64,000 nucleotides of DNA from Pseudomonas sp. RIT623 (GTDB taxonomy: Bacteria > Pseudomonadota > Gammaproteobacteria > Pseudomonadales > Pseudomonadaceae): positions 62,001 to 126,000 of the forward strand of contig NZ_SOZA01000009.1 of NCBI RefSeq assembly GCF_004519305.1. The letters are read 5' to 3'. The translations under genes and the position numbers were made by a program. This document shows positions 21,713-31,050 of the stretch, one piece after another (position 1 is the first letter of the stretch; every line of letters begins with the position of its first letter). The notes beneath the pieces were generated by a model. It searched no databases, was not told where the DNA came from, and was given only the letters and a program-made list of their open reading frames with translations.

Positions 21713-24700
21713 CTAAAAACCTGGGCCGCGCTGCACGTATTGCAGCACCACCTCCAACGGATGGCGCAACTGCTTTTCGGTCATGCGCTTGACCTGGCTA
21801 CGGCACGAATATCCGGTCGCCAACGCTTCCCCTTGCTTGTCCAGCTTGGTCGCCCAGGACTGCTCGAAGATGGTCTTCGAGGTAGCCTGGTTTCGCGCCT
21901 CGTGCCCATAGGTGCCAGACATTCCACAGCAACCGGTGGCCTCGGTGATCAGCTTCAGGCCAAGGCGCGCGAACACCTGCTCCCACTGCCGGGTGCTGGC
22001 AGGCACGTTGGTCTTCTCGGTGCAGTGAGCCATCAGGCGGAACGTTTCGGTCTTGACCGCGTTCTGTTCGGGCAACACCTCCATCAGCCACTCCTGGGGC
22101 AGCAGCACCTGCGGGCATCCGTCCAGCCCCTCGACCTTCCGGTACTCCTGGCGATAGACCAAGGTCATCGCCGGATCCAGCCCCACCAACGGCACGCCGC
22201 AATCGGCCAAGGCCTTGAGCTGGGAGGCATTGCGGATCGCCGCCTTGGCGAAGGCGCCAAGGAAACCCTGTACATGCAACGGCTTGCCATTGGCACTGTA
22301 CGGGGCAAGGAACACCTTGTGCCCCAGGCGGTGAGCCAGCTCGATAAGCGCGGCCAGCAGTGGTGTTTCGAAGTAGCGAGTGAAGGCGTCCTGCACCAGC
22401 ACGATGCTGCGCTCGCGCTGGGCCGGGGTTAGCTCGCGCAGGGCCGGCACGCTCGCCATCTGGACCCGGCAACGGGTCAGGGTGGACTGGAAGTTGAAGC
22501 GGCTGATCAACGGGCTGTCGACCATGCCGATGCGGTCAGCCAGCAAGCGGCTCACCCACTTCGAGCCCATCACCGCGTTGTACAGCCCCGGCGCATGGGC
22601 CAGGTAAGGGATGCTGAATTCCAGCGAGCCGATCAGGTAGTCGCGCATTGGCCGCTGGTAACGCCCGTGATACAGCTCGAGGAAGCGCGAACGGAAATCC
22701 GGCACGTTGACCTTGATCGGGCACTGCCCCGCGCACGACTTGCACGCCAGGCAGCCGGCCATGGCATCGTACACTTCGTGGGAGAAGTCTGCCTGCCCAC
22801 GCTGTCGCGCCCGACTGTTGCGCAGCCTGGCAGGCAGCCCCTTGAGCCAGGAAGCCCGGCGCTGGGCGGCAGCGAGCACATCGATATTGGCCTCGCCCTG
22901 CAGGCGCAGCCATTCACGGATCAGCGAGGCACGGCCCTTGGGCGAGTGCTGGCGCTCACGGGTCGCCTTCCACGATGGGCACATGGCGTCGTTGGGGTCG
23001 TAGTTGTAGCAGGCGCCATTGCCATTGCAGTACACGGCGCTGGCGAAGTCCTGCCACACCCGCTCGTCGATGGTGCGGTCGAGGTCGCCGCGCAAGGTCA
23101 CGCCGTCCACCGCGGTCAGGCCCTCGGCACTGTCTGGCGGGGTGCAGATCTTGCCGGGGTTGAGCTGGTTGTGCGGGTCGAAGGCGCCCTTCAGGCGCTG
23201 CAATGCCGGGTACAGCTCGCCGAAGTAGTCCGGCACGTATTCCGAGCGCAGCCCCTTGCCGTGCTCACCCCACAGCAGGCCACCGTAGCGCTTGGTCAGC
23301 GCCGCCACGGCATCGGAGATCGGCTTGACCAGCGCCGCCTGGGCCGGGTCCTTCATGTCCAGGGCCGGGCGCACGTGCAAGACGCCGGCATCGACATGGC
23401 CGAACATGCCGTAGGCCAGGCCGTAACCGTCGAGCAAGGCGCGGAAATCGGCAATGTAGTCGGCCAGTTGCTCTGGCGGCACCGCCGTGTCCTCGACGAA
23501 GGGTTGCGGCCGCACCTCGCCCTCGACGTTGCCCAGTAGCCCCACCGAACGCTTGCGCATGGCATAGACGCGGGTCACGGCCTCGGCACCTTCGGCCAGG
23601 GTATGGCCCAGGCGCTCGACGCTGGTGTCGCGTTGCAGGTGATCGATGAAGGCCTGCACCCGGGCCTTGACCTCGGCCGGCTCATCGCCGCAGAACTCCA
23701 CCAGATTGATGCCCAGGGTCGGGCGTTCGGGGTCGGCGGGGAAGTATTCGGCGACGCTGTGCCAGACAATGTCCTGCATCGCCAGCATCAGCACCTTGGA
23801 GTCCACCGTCTCGATCGACAGCGGCTTGAGCGCCATCAGCGCATTGGCATCACGCAGGGCATCCATGAAGCTGGTGTAGCGCACATTGACCAGCACGGCG
23901 TACTTGGGGATCGGCAGCACATTGAGCTTGGCTTCGACCACATAGCCCAGCGAGCCCTCGGCACCGCACAGCACGCTGTTGAGGTTGAAACGGCCCTGCT
24001 CGTCGCGCAGGTGCGCCAGGTCGTAGCCAGTCAGGCAGCGGTTGAGCTTGGGGAAGGTGCTTTCGATCAGTTCGCCCTGGGTTTGCTGGATCTCACGGGC
24101 CATGCGATACACCGCACCGACCCGGCCCGGCGCGGCACAGGCCTGCTCCAGCGCCGCGTCATCGATCGGCAGGCTGTGCAGGCGCTCGCCACCAAGCAGC
24201 ACGCTGTGCAACTCGAGCACGTGGTCGCGGGTCTTGCCGTAGGTGCAACTGCCCTGGCCGCTGGCATCGGTGTTGATCATGCCGCCCACGGTGGCGCGGT
24301 TGGAGGTGGACAGCTCTGGCGCGAAGAACAGCCCGTGGGGCTTGAGCGCGGCATTGAGCTGGTCCTTGACCACACCCGCCTGGACCCGCACCCAGCGCTG
24401 CTCGACGTTAATCTCGAGAATGCTGTTCATGTGCCGCGACAGGTCGACGACGATGCCGTCGGTCAGCGACTGGCCGTTGGTGCCGGTGCCACCGCCGCGC
24501 GGGGTGAGCTTGATCTCACGAAAACGCGGCTCGGCCATCAGTGTGGCGACACGCGCCACGTCGTCGGCGTCCAGCGGGAACACCGCCGCCTGGGGTAGAC
24601 GCTGGTAGATGGAGTTATCGGTAGCCAGCACGGTTCGGGTGCCGTAGTCGGCGCTGATCTGGCCACGGAAGCCGCTGTTCTTCAGGGCGTCGAGGAATTC

Positions 24701-24745
24701 GGGGTATTGGGCGGCGGGCGCGCGGGGCAGCAGCTGGGCGATCAT
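21713..24745 (-). CDS. ydiJ: YdiJ-type FAD / iron-sulphur D-2-hydroxyacid dehydrogenase
   Basis: 1010-aa fusion. The N-terminal half is an FAD-binding type 4 (PCMH) domain (LTPRGGGTGTNGQSL, GGMINTDASGQGS) with an FAD-linked oxidase C domain. The C-terminal half has a 4Fe-4S cluster motif (CLACKSCAGQCPIKV) and a cysteine-rich CCG-type domain (ATGCCGMSGTYGHEA). Its length and order match E. coli YdiJ (about 1018 aa), reported as a D-2-hydroxyglutarate dehydrogenase. It probably passes electrons to the respiratory chain. The divergent LysR gene is its likely regulator. Weak ribosome site (GAGG at -12). Confidence 0.88.
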   Translation of the reverse strand: MIAQLLPRAPAAQYPEFLDALKNSGFRGQISADYGTRTVLATDNSIYQRLPQAAVFPLDADDVARVATLMAEPRFREIKLTPRGGGTGTNGQSLTDGIVVDLSRHMNSILEINVEQRWVRVQAGVVKDQLNAALKPHGLFFAPELSTSNRATVGGMINTDASGQGSCTYGKTRDHVLELHSVLLGGERLHSLPIDDAALEQACAAPGRVGAVYRMAREIQQTQGELIESTFPKLNRCLTGYDLAHLRDEQGRFNLNSVLCGAEGSLGYVVEAKLNVLPIPKYAVLVNVRYTSFMDALRDANALMALKPLSIETVDSKVLMLAMQDIVWHSVAEYFPADPERPTLGINLVEFCGDEPAEVKARVQAFIDHLQRDTSVERLGHTLAEGAEAVTRVYAMRKRSVGLLGNVEGEVRPQPFVEDTAVPPEQLADYIADFRALLDGYGLAYGMFGHVDAGVLHVRPALDMKDPAQAALVKPISDAVAALTKRYGGLLWGEHGKGLRSEYVPDYFGELYPALQRLKGAFDPHNQLNPGKICTPPDSAEGLTAVDGVTLRGDLDRTIDERVWQDFASAVYCNGNGACYNYDPNDAMCPSWKATRERQHSPKGRASLIREWLRLQGEANIDVLAAAQRRASWLKGLPARLRNSRARQRGQADFSHEVYDAMAGCLACKSCAGQCPIKVNVPDFRSRFLELYHGRYQRPMRDYLIGSLEFSIPYLAHAPGLYNAVMGSKWVSRLLADRIGMVDSPLISRFNFQSTLTRCRVQMASVPALRELTPAQRERSIVLVQDAFTRYFETPLLAALIELAHRLGHKVFLAPYSANGKPLHVQGFLGAFAKAAIRNASQLKALADCGVPLVGLDPAMTLVYRQEYRKVEGLDGCPQVLLPQEWLMEVLPEQNAVKTETFRLMAHCTEKTNVPASTRQWEQVFARLGLKLITEATGCCGMSGTYGHEARNQATSKTIFEQSWATKLDKQGEALATGYSCRSQVKRMTEKQLRHPLEVVLQYVQRGPGF

Positions 24746-24903
24746 CGAAGGATGCCTCTTTGATATCGGCTAATTCACGAGATGTTGTGTTTCCTGCGGC
24801 TACGGTATGAATGATCTGTACCGCATGACGAATGCCCCCATGTTCCTGTAGTTTCGCGCCAGGGGCAAACGGATATCCCTGCCGCTATCAATGAGCTTTA
24901 TGA

Positions 24904-25785
24904 ATGAATTACCGCCACCTCACCCCTTCGATGTCGCTGCTTCTGGCCTTCGAGGCCGCCGCCCGACATGAAAGCTACACTCGCGCCGCCGCCGAGCTGT
25001 CGCTGACCCAGAGCGCGGTGAGCCGCCAGGTGCAGGCGCTAGAGCAGCAGCTCGGGCTGACGCTGTTCCGCCGCGAGGGCCGCCAGGTCCATCTGACCGA
25101 TGTCGGGCGCCTGTACCAGCGCGAACTCAGCGAAGCCCTGGGGCGTATCCGCAGCGCCACCCTGCAGGCCCTGGCCTATCAGTCCGGGGTCGGCACTCTG
25201 CGCCTGGCAACGCTACCGACCTTCGGCTCGAAATGGCTGCTGCCACGCCTGCATGCTTTCTACAGCGCGCATCCCGGCATGCTGGTGCACATTCATTCAC
25301 GTATCGAAGCCATCAACTTCGATACCAGCGAAATCGACGCGGCCATCGGCGTTGCCAGCCACGACCTGCCCGGGCTGATCTGCCATCGCCTGCATGCCGA
25401 GGAACTGGTGGTGATCCTGCCACCCGACGCCAATGGGGATGGCCAATGGAGCCCGCAAAGGATCAGCGAGCAAGTGCTGCTCAACGTCGCCAATAACCCC
25501 CATGCCTGGGGCGAGTGGTTTTCCCACCATGCCCTGCCCCACCGGGCGATGCGCCTTGGGCCAAGTTTCGAACTGACCTCGCATTTGATTCAGGCGGTTC
25601 GGGCAGGCATAGGCATTGGCCTGGTGCCCAGGATCCTGGTGCAGGAGGAACTGGCCAGCGGCGAACTGTTCAGCCCGGGCACACCGTTTGCCAGCCAGCG
25701 CAGCTACTACCTGATCTATCCGCCCAGGAACGAGGCATTGCCATCGTTGCGAGCGTTTCGCGGCTGGTTGCTCGAACAGATCTGA
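24904..25785 (+). CDS. LysR-family transcriptional regulator (GcvA-like)
   Basis: 293-aa LTTR. The N-terminal winged helix-turn-helix is ARHESYTRAAAELSLTQSAV followed by SRQVQALEQQLGLTLFRREG; the C-terminal co-inducer domain begins near GTLRLATLPTFGSKWLLPRL, the GcvA-type signature. It is divergent from ydiJ across 158 bp, the standard layout for an LTTR controlling its neighbour, so a 2-hydroxyacid inducer is plausible. The gene ends just before a strong bidirectional terminator. Confidence 0.88.
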   Translation: MNYRHLTPSMSLLLAFEAAARHESYTRAAAELSLTQSAVSRQVQALEQQLGLTLFRREGRQVHLTDVGRLYQRELSEALGRIRSATLQALAYQSGVGTLRLATLPTFGSKWLLPRLHAFYSAHPGMLVHIHSRIEAINFDTSEIDAAIGVASHDLPGLICHRLHAEELVVILPPDANGDGQWSPQRISEQVLLNVANNPHAWGEWFSHHALPHRAMRLGPSFELTSHLIQAVRAGIGIGLVPRILVQEELASGELFSPGTPFASQRSYYLIYPPRNEALPSLRAFRGWLLEQI

Positions 25786-25801
25786 GGTCGGCACAGGCAA
25801 C

Positions 25802-25839
25802 AAAAAACCCGATGCCGGTTACTCGGCATCGGGTTTTTT
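25802..25839. terminator. Bidirectional rho-independent terminator
   Basis: A perfect 16-bp stem AAAAAACCCGATGCCG / CGGCATCGGGTTTTTT with a 6-base loop. T-runs follow on both strands, serving the convergent LysR gene and the aromatic amino-acid permease gene. Confidence 0.95.
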
Positions 25840-25857
25840 GTTGGTGCGCCTCAGCGC

Positions 25858-27276
25858 TTACTTGGCGACGCTGCCAGCAGCACCATTAGCCTGGGACCCA
25901 CGCTTGCTCTTGAGCTGGTAGGCCACATACATCACCACCAGCCACACCGGCATCGCGTACACCGACACCTGGATGCCCGGAATCTGCAGCATGATGCCCA
26001 GGATCAGCACCACGAACGCCAGGACCAGATAGTTGCCGTACGGGTACCACAGCGCCTTGAACAGCGGCTTCTGGCCGGTGCGGTCGAGGTGCTGGCGGAA
26101 CTTCAGGTGCGAGTAGCTGATCATCGCCCAGTTGATCACCAGGGTCGCCACCACCAGCGACATCAGCAGCTCCAGGGCATTCTGCGGCATCAGGTAGTTG
26201 AGCAGCACCGCAATCAGGGTTACCGCCGCCGATACCAGGATCGAGCGCACCGGCACGCCGCGACGATCGACTTTGGCAAGAGCCGCCGGGGCATCACCCT
26301 GCTCGGCCATGCCCAGCAGCATGCGGGCGTTGCAGTAGGTGCCGCTGTTGTACACCGACAGTGCCGCGGTCAGCACCACGAAGTTCAGCAGGTGCGCGGC
26401 GACGTCGCTACCCAGCAGCGAGAACACCTGGACGAACGGGCTGCTGCCATAGCTGCCGCCGGAGGCGTCGATGCTCGCCACCAGGGTATCCCAAGGCGTC
26501 AGCGACAGCAGCACGACCAGGGCACCGACATAGAAGATCAGGATGCGGTAGATGACCTGGTTGATCGCCTTGGGGATCACGGTCTTCGGCTTGTCGGCCT
26601 CGGCAGCGGTGAAGCCGAGCATTTCCAGGCCACCGAAGGAGAACATGATGAACGCCAAGGCCATCACCAGGCCGCTGATGCCGTTGGGGAAGAAGCCGCC
26701 ATGCGACCACAGGTTGGCCACGGTCGCGTCCGGGCCGCCACTGCCGCTGGTCAGCAGGTAGGCACCCAGGCCGATCATGCTGACGATGGCCACCACCTTG
26801 ATGATGGCGAACCAGAACTCGGCCTCGCCGAAGAACTTCACGTTCATCAGGTTGATGGCGTTGATCAGCAGGAAGAACGCCGCCGCGGTGACCCAGGTCG
26901 GGATTTCCGGCCACCAGTAGTGCACGTACTTGCCCACCGCCGACAGTTCCGACATGCCCACCAGGATGTACAGCACCCAGCAGTTCCAGCCCGACAGGAA
27001 GCCGGCGAAGCCGCCCCAGTACTTGTGGGCGAAGTGGCTGAAGGAGCCGGCCACCGGCTCCTCGACGATCATTTCGCCGAGCTGGCGCATGATCATGAAG
27101 GCAATGAAGCCGCAGATGGCATAGCCGAGGATCATCGAAGGCCCGGCGGATTTCATCACGCCGGCGGAGCCCAGGAACAATCCGGTGCCGATGGCGCCGC
27201 CCAGGGCGATCAGCTGGATATGACGGTTCTTCAAGCCACGCTTGAGTTCACCAGACTGTGAATTATGTCCACTCAT
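25858..27276 (-). CDS. aroP: Aromatic amino-acid permease (AroP-type APC transporter)
   Basis: 472-aa inner-membrane proton symporter of the amino acid-polyamine-organocation family, about 12 helices. The family opening LKRGLKNRHIQLIALGGAIG, TGLFLGS and the loop EEPVAGSFSHFAHKYWGGFAGF are typical of AroP/PheP. The tail is short and basic. The start at 27276 was chosen from the family's usual N-terminus; longer frames add an unrelated segment. Its place beside the phh genes suggests import of phenylalanine or tyrosine; exact substrate range cannot be read from sequence. Confidence 0.85.
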   Translation of the reverse strand: MSGHNSQSGELKRGLKNRHIQLIALGGAIGTGLFLGSAGVMKSAGPSMILGYAICGFIAFMIMRQLGEMIVEEPVAGSFSHFAHKYWGGFAGFLSGWNCWVLYILVGMSELSAVGKYVHYWWPEIPTWVTAAAFFLLINAINLMNVKFFGEAEFWFAIIKVVAIVSMIGLGAYLLTSGSGGPDATVANLWSHGGFFPNGISGLVMALAFIMFSFGGLEMLGFTAAEADKPKTVIPKAINQVIYRILIFYVGALVVLLSLTPWDTLVASIDASGGSYGSSPFVQVFSLLGSDVAAHLLNFVVLTAALSVYNSGTYCNARMLLGMAEQGDAPAALAKVDRRGVPVRSILVSAAVTLIAVLLNYLMPQNALELLMSLVVATLVINWAMISYSHLKFRQHLDRTGQKPLFKALWYPYGNYLVLAFVVLILGIMLQIPGIQVSVYAMPVWLVVMYVAYQLKSKRGSQANGAAGSVAK

Positions 27277-27869
27277 GAACGAAGTCACCTGCTTGTTTTT
27301 ATCTGTGACGGAATCGGACCCACCGCGCTCGTGGCGCAGCGGAATGGGCAAGGTGGTTACCTTGGTACTTGTGACAGGACGTCGCACAAGGCCTTGGGAG
27401 GCCAGGGGCGGATCAACCGGGTGTCAGCAAGCGTGCGCGGTACGCAAGGGAGTCACAGGTAAAACGCGGCGCATTGTATACCCCTGCAAACGCGCAGGCG
27501 TCAACGCGTTGCATCGTTTCCTGTGGAAAAAACGCAGCGGTCCTGGGGAGAGAGCCTGAAAAGGCGAAGTGATCGGCGCGCATGACGCCTCCATTTGTTT
27601 GTTGTTCTTGGTGCCTGGCGATCCTGCCTGGCTTTGTACACGCAATGGCGCTATCTCAACGGTTGCACGGGGGTTTGGGAAGGGGGCTGCGGGTAGCGCG
27701 CAGGCTCTGGGGCGGGATATTCGGCAGGTTTTTGTTACACCGAATGGAAAGACCTTGGAAATCGGCTATATCCGTAACGTTTCTTTTACAAAACGGTTTG
27801 AAAAGTTTCCACTCCTCGGGGAAATTTCTTTTTGATCAGGGACTTGAGCCATTTTCAGCCCCTGGACGT
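27277..27869. other. Long 5' region of the permease gene, no gene seen
   Basis: About 590 bp without a supportable gene. Short plus-strand frames are present but lack ribosome sites. The part near 27720-27840 is richer in A and T than its surroundings. At 27773-27790 CGTAAC-GTTTCT-TTTACA resembles a PhhR box (10 of 12) but lies about 500 bp upstream of the permease. Confidence 0.4.
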
Positions 27870-28176
27870 GTAGGAGCCGGCTTGCCGGCGAACACCGGCA
27901 TAGCCGGTGCCATCCTTCGCGGCGCCTGCTTCGCCAGCAAGCTGGCTCCTACATGCCAGGATTGGCCGCAAGAACAGCGTAGGAGCCGGCTTTGCCGGCG
28001 AACACCGGCATAGCCGGTGCCATCCTCCGCGGCGCCTGCTTCGCCAGCAAGCTGGCTCCTACATGCCAGGATTGGCCGCAAGAACAGCGTAGGAGCCGGC
28101 TTTGCCGGCGAACACCGGCGCAGCCGGTGCCATCCTTCGCGTCGCCTGCTTCGCCAGCAAGGCTGGCCCCTACGGG
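27870..28176. repeat. Tandem array of three REP/BIME units, period about 110 bp
   Basis: Units begin at 27870, 27979 and 28089, each with GTAGGAGCCGGCTTTGCCGG (the first lacks one T). Each continues through GAACACCGGC, AGCCGGTGCCATCC and GCCAGCAAGCTGGCTCCTAC; the first two end with an identical spacer (ATGCCAGGATTGGCCGCAAG plus AACAGC). Spacings are 109 and 110 bp. Each unit is itself a pair of inverted REPs. The array lies between aroP and rluB. Another member of the same family is at 40603. Confidence 0.92.
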
Positions 28177-28201
28177 GCCGGGCAGATCGCGCACTCGCGC
28201 A

Positions 28202-28229
28202 CAAAAAAGCCAGCCCGAAGGCTGGCTTT
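28202..28229 (-). terminator. Rho-independent terminator of rluB
   Basis: AAAGCCAGCC-CGAA-GGCTGGCTTT stem-loop. On the minus strand a run of six T follows. It lies 18 bp downstream of the rluB stop codon. Confidence 0.9.
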
Positions 28230-28246
28230 GGCAACACCGAGAGCGA

Positions 28247-29317
28247 TCAGCCGCGCGGCTTCTCGCGCCCCCGGCCACGCCCCGCCGGCTTATCGCCGTC
28301 TGGACGCGCCGGGCGCTTGCGCATCTCGCTCGGCCGCTCAGCCACCGCGCTACCGCGGCTACCCTTGCGTGGCGCGGCGTCTTCACGCGGCGCACGGGCC
28401 GGACGCTCGCCCTGGCCTTCGGCAGCCGGGCGCAAGCTGCGCACACGCTCGCCACGGCCCAGCGGACGGGTCGACTTGCGCTGCAGGCGCTCGAGCTTGT
28501 CCTTGGCCTTGAGCTTCATCTCTGGCAGCGCCACCGGCTGCAGGCCGACTTCGGCGGCCAGGATATCGATCTCACCCTGGCTCATTTCGCGCCAGCGGCC
28601 CATCGGCAGGTCGGAGTTGAGGAACACCGGGCCGAAACGCACGCGCTTCAGGCGGCTGACCACCACGCCCTGGGACTCCCACAGGCGCCGCACTTCACGG
28701 TTGCGGCCTTCCATCACCACGCAGTGGTACCAGTGGTTGAAACCTTCACCGCCCGGCGCCTTCTGGATGTCGGTGAACTTGGCTGGGCCGTCCTCGAGCA
28801 TCACCCCAGCCTTGAGGCGATCGACCATGTCGTCATCGACCTCGCCACGCACACGCACCGCGTATTCACGGTCCATCTCGTATGACGGGTGCATCAGGCG
28901 GTTGGCCAGTTCGCCATCGGTGGTGAACAACAGCAGGCCGGTGGTGTTGATGTCCAGGCGACCGATGTTGATCCAGCGCCCCTCTTTCGGGCGCGGCAGT
29001 CGATCGAACACGGTCGGGCGACCTTCCGGGTCGTCGCGGGTGCAGATTTCACCGTCGGGCTTGTTGTACATGATCACCCGACGGGTCGCCTCGGCGGACT
29101 CGACGCGCTTGATCAGCTTGCCATCGACGGTAATGGCGTCGTGCAGGTCGACGCGCAGGCCGAGGGTGGCCTCGACGCCGTTGACCTTGATACGACCCTG
29201 GCTGATCCAGGCCTCGACGTCACGGCGCGAACCGACGCCAATGCGCGCCAGCACCTTCTGCAGCTTTTCGCCGGATGGCGGGGTGGGTTGTTGGTCTTGC
29301 AGATCTTGGTCACTCAT
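28247..29317 (-). CDS. rluB: 23S rRNA pseudouridine(2605) synthase
   Basis: 356-aa RsuA/RluB-family enzyme. The N-terminal S4 RNA-binding domain (KLQKVLARIGVGSRRDVEAW) is followed by the catalytic domain with the active-site Asp in NIGRLDINTTGLLLFT. A long basic, low-complexity tail (last 90 residues, rich in Arg, Pro and Gly) is longer than in E. coli and probably binds RNA. The start at 29317 has a GGAGGT ribosome site. It follows scpB by 132 bp and is likely the end of the rnm-yciO-scpAB-rluB transcript. Confidence 0.94.
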   Translation of the reverse strand: MSDQDLQDQQPTPPSGEKLQKVLARIGVGSRRDVEAWISQGRIKVNGVEATLGLRVDLHDAITVDGKLIKRVESAEATRRVIMYNKPDGEICTRDDPEGRPTVFDRLPRPKEGRWINIGRLDINTTGLLLFTTDGELANRLMHPSYEMDREYAVRVRGEVDDDMVDRLKAGVMLEDGPAKFTDIQKAPGGEGFNHWYHCVVMEGRNREVRRLWESQGVVVSRLKRVRFGPVFLNSDLPMGRWREMSQGEIDILAAEVGLQPVALPEMKLKAKDKLERLQRKSTRPLGRGERVRSLRPAAEGQGERPARAPREDAAPRKGSRGSAVAERPSEMRKRPARPDGDKPAGRGRGREKPRG

Positions 29318-29449
29318 CTGGGCACCTCCCGGTGTAGTAGTGAAAGCGGGCGCGCATCATACGCGGTTCGGCAGACTAACGCATCTGGAGGGTAGAAGGT
29401 TTTTCGCCAAAGGCCCGCAGATTCCGCCCAAAGGTGGCGATCGCATCCC

Positions 29450-30208
29450 CTAGACTTTCGGCTCGGTCTCAGGCGCTTGCGCCTCATCGCGCAAATCATC
29501 GAAATCGGTCTTGAGCCCGTCTTCCATCGCATCCAGTTCCACCAGCAGCGAGCGGAAGCTGGTCTCGTCCTTGGGCGCCTGTTCCGCGCCCTCCTCGCCC
29601 AGGCTGGCATCGGCCAACGCCTGCAAATGCGCCGGTACCGGCGCCTCGTCCGGGTCAAGCACGGGCTCCAGTTCCATCTCGCGCAGTTCGGCCAAGGCCG
29701 GCAGCTCGTCGAGGCTCTTGAGGTTGAAGTGATCGAGAAACGCCTTGGTGGTGGCGAACATAGCCGGGCGCCCCGGTACCTCGCGGTAGCCGACGATGCG
29801 GATCCACTCGCGCTCCATGAGCGTCTTGATGATGTTGCTGTTGACCGCCACGCCACGCACGTCCTCGATCTCGCCACGGGTGATCGGCTGGCGGTAGGCG
29901 ATCAGCGCCATGGTTTCCAGCAGCGCGCGGGAATAGCGCTGCGGACGCTCCTCCCAGAGGCGGCCGACCCAGGGTGCGTAGTCCTCGCGGATCTGCAGGC
30001 GATAGCCGGTCGCTACTTCCTTGAGCTCGAAGGCGCGACCGCTGCAGGACTTGCCCAGCACCTCCAGGGCCTTCTTGAAAACGGCGGGGGCCGGGCGCTC
30101 GGCCTCCTCGAACAGCTCGTAGAGGCGCTCGAGGGATTGCGGCTTGCCAGAGGCAAGCAGGAAGGCCTCGATCAGCGACGCCAGTTCACGGGGTTCGTTC
30201 AGGTTCAT
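29450..30208 (-). CDS. scpB: Segregation and condensation protein B
   Basis: 252-aa ScpB with tandem winged helices; the hallmark segment is LETMALIAYRQPITRGEIED followed by VRGV. The C-terminal 80 residues are acidic and probably disordered. It dimerises and, with ScpA, bridges the SMC heads in chromosome condensation. It begins 14 bp after scpA. Confidence 0.93.
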   Translation of the reverse strand: MNLNEPRELASLIEAFLLASGKPQSLERLYELFEEAERPAPAVFKKALEVLGKSCSGRAFELKEVATGYRLQIREDYAPWVGRLWEERPQRYSRALLETMALIAYRQPITRGEIEDVRGVAVNSNIIKTLMEREWIRIVGYREVPGRPAMFATTKAFLDHFNLKSLDELPALAELREMELEPVLDPDEAPVPAHLQALADASLGEEGAEQAPKDETSFRSLLVELDAMEDGLKTDFDDLRDEAQAPETEPKV

Positions 30209-30222
30209 CGGTAGTTGTCAGG

Positions 30223-31050
30223 TCATTCTGCCCGGGCACGGACGTGAATCGGGGCGAAGGGCTCATTCTGCACCAGTTCGATCAAGGATTCCTTCACCAG
30301 CTCGAGAATCGCCATGAAGGTCACCACCACACCGAGCTTGCCCTCCTCGCGGGTGAACAGCTCGACGAAGGGCACGAAGGCGCCCCCTTTGAGGCGTTCG
30401 AGCACTTCGCTCATACGTTCGCGGGTCGACAGCACCTCGCGGGTGATCTGGTGGCTCTCGAACAGGTCGTTGCGGCGCATGACCTCGGCCATGGACAGCA
30501 GGATCTCTTCCAGCGCCACCTCGGGCAACAACTTGCGCACCTTGGCCTGCGGAGCCTCCAGGCGCGGCACGACGATTTCGCGTCCGACCCTGGGCAACTC
30601 ATCGATACCTTCGGCGGCGGCCTTGAACCGCTCGTACTCCTGCAGCCGGCGAATCAGTTCGGCGCGCGGGTCGCCCTCCTCCTCCTCGACCTCGCCGGAA
30701 CGCGGCAGCAGCATGCGCGACTTGATCTCGGCAAGCATGGCGGCCATCACCAGGTACTCGGCCGCCAGCTCCAGGCGCACGCTCTTCATCAGCTCGACAT
30801 AGCTCATGTACTGGCGAGTGATCTCGGCCACGGGGATGTCGAGAATGTCCACGTTCTGCTTGCGGATCAGGTACAGCAACAGGTCCAGCGGGCCTTCGAA
30901 GGCTTCGAGGAAGACTTCCAGGGCATCCGGCGGGATATACAGGTCGACCGGCATCTCGGTCAGGGCTTCGCCGTAGACCAGGGCCAGTTGCAGCTGGAAC
31001 GGCGTCTGCACCTCTGTGACCGGCGCCTCGGGGGCTTGTACCTGGCTCAC
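30223..31050 (-). CDS. scpA: Segregation and condensation protein A (kleisin)
   Basis: 275-aa kleisin of the SMC-ScpAB complex. Family motif FEGPLDLLLYLIRKQNVDIL is followed by DIPVAEITRQY. The N-terminus has about 45 extra residues before it. The start is a GTG at 31050 that overlaps the yciO stop in GTGA, so a non-ATG start is strongly implied by coupling. Confidence 0.92.
   Translation of the reverse strand: MSQVQAPEAPVTEVQTPFQLQLALVYGEALTEMPVDLYIPPDALEVFLEAFEGPLDLLLYLIRKQNVDILDIPVAEITRQYMSYVELMKSVRLELAAEYLVMAAMLAEIKSRMLLPRSGEVEEEEGDPRAELIRRLQEYERFKAAAEGIDELPRVGREIVVPRLEAPQAKVRKLLPEVALEEILLSMAEVMRRNDLFESHQITREVLSTRERMSEVLERLKGGAFVPFVELFTREEGKLGVVVTFMAILELVKESLIELVQNEPFAPIHVRARAE

Noticed and set aside
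22595..24598. Long plus-strand frames opposite ydiJ
   Set aside because: Antisense shadows; the minus-strand 1010-aa protein has FAD and Fe-S motifs throughout.
27569..28013. Short plus-strand frames of 88 and 143 codons between aroP and rluB
   Set aside because: No ribosome site, and the longer frame runs into the REP array, so the apparent coding is repeat-derived.
27870..28176. Possible CRISPR array
   Set aside because: The roughly 110-bp units are REP pairs with an identical, not unique, spacer and no cas genes nearby.
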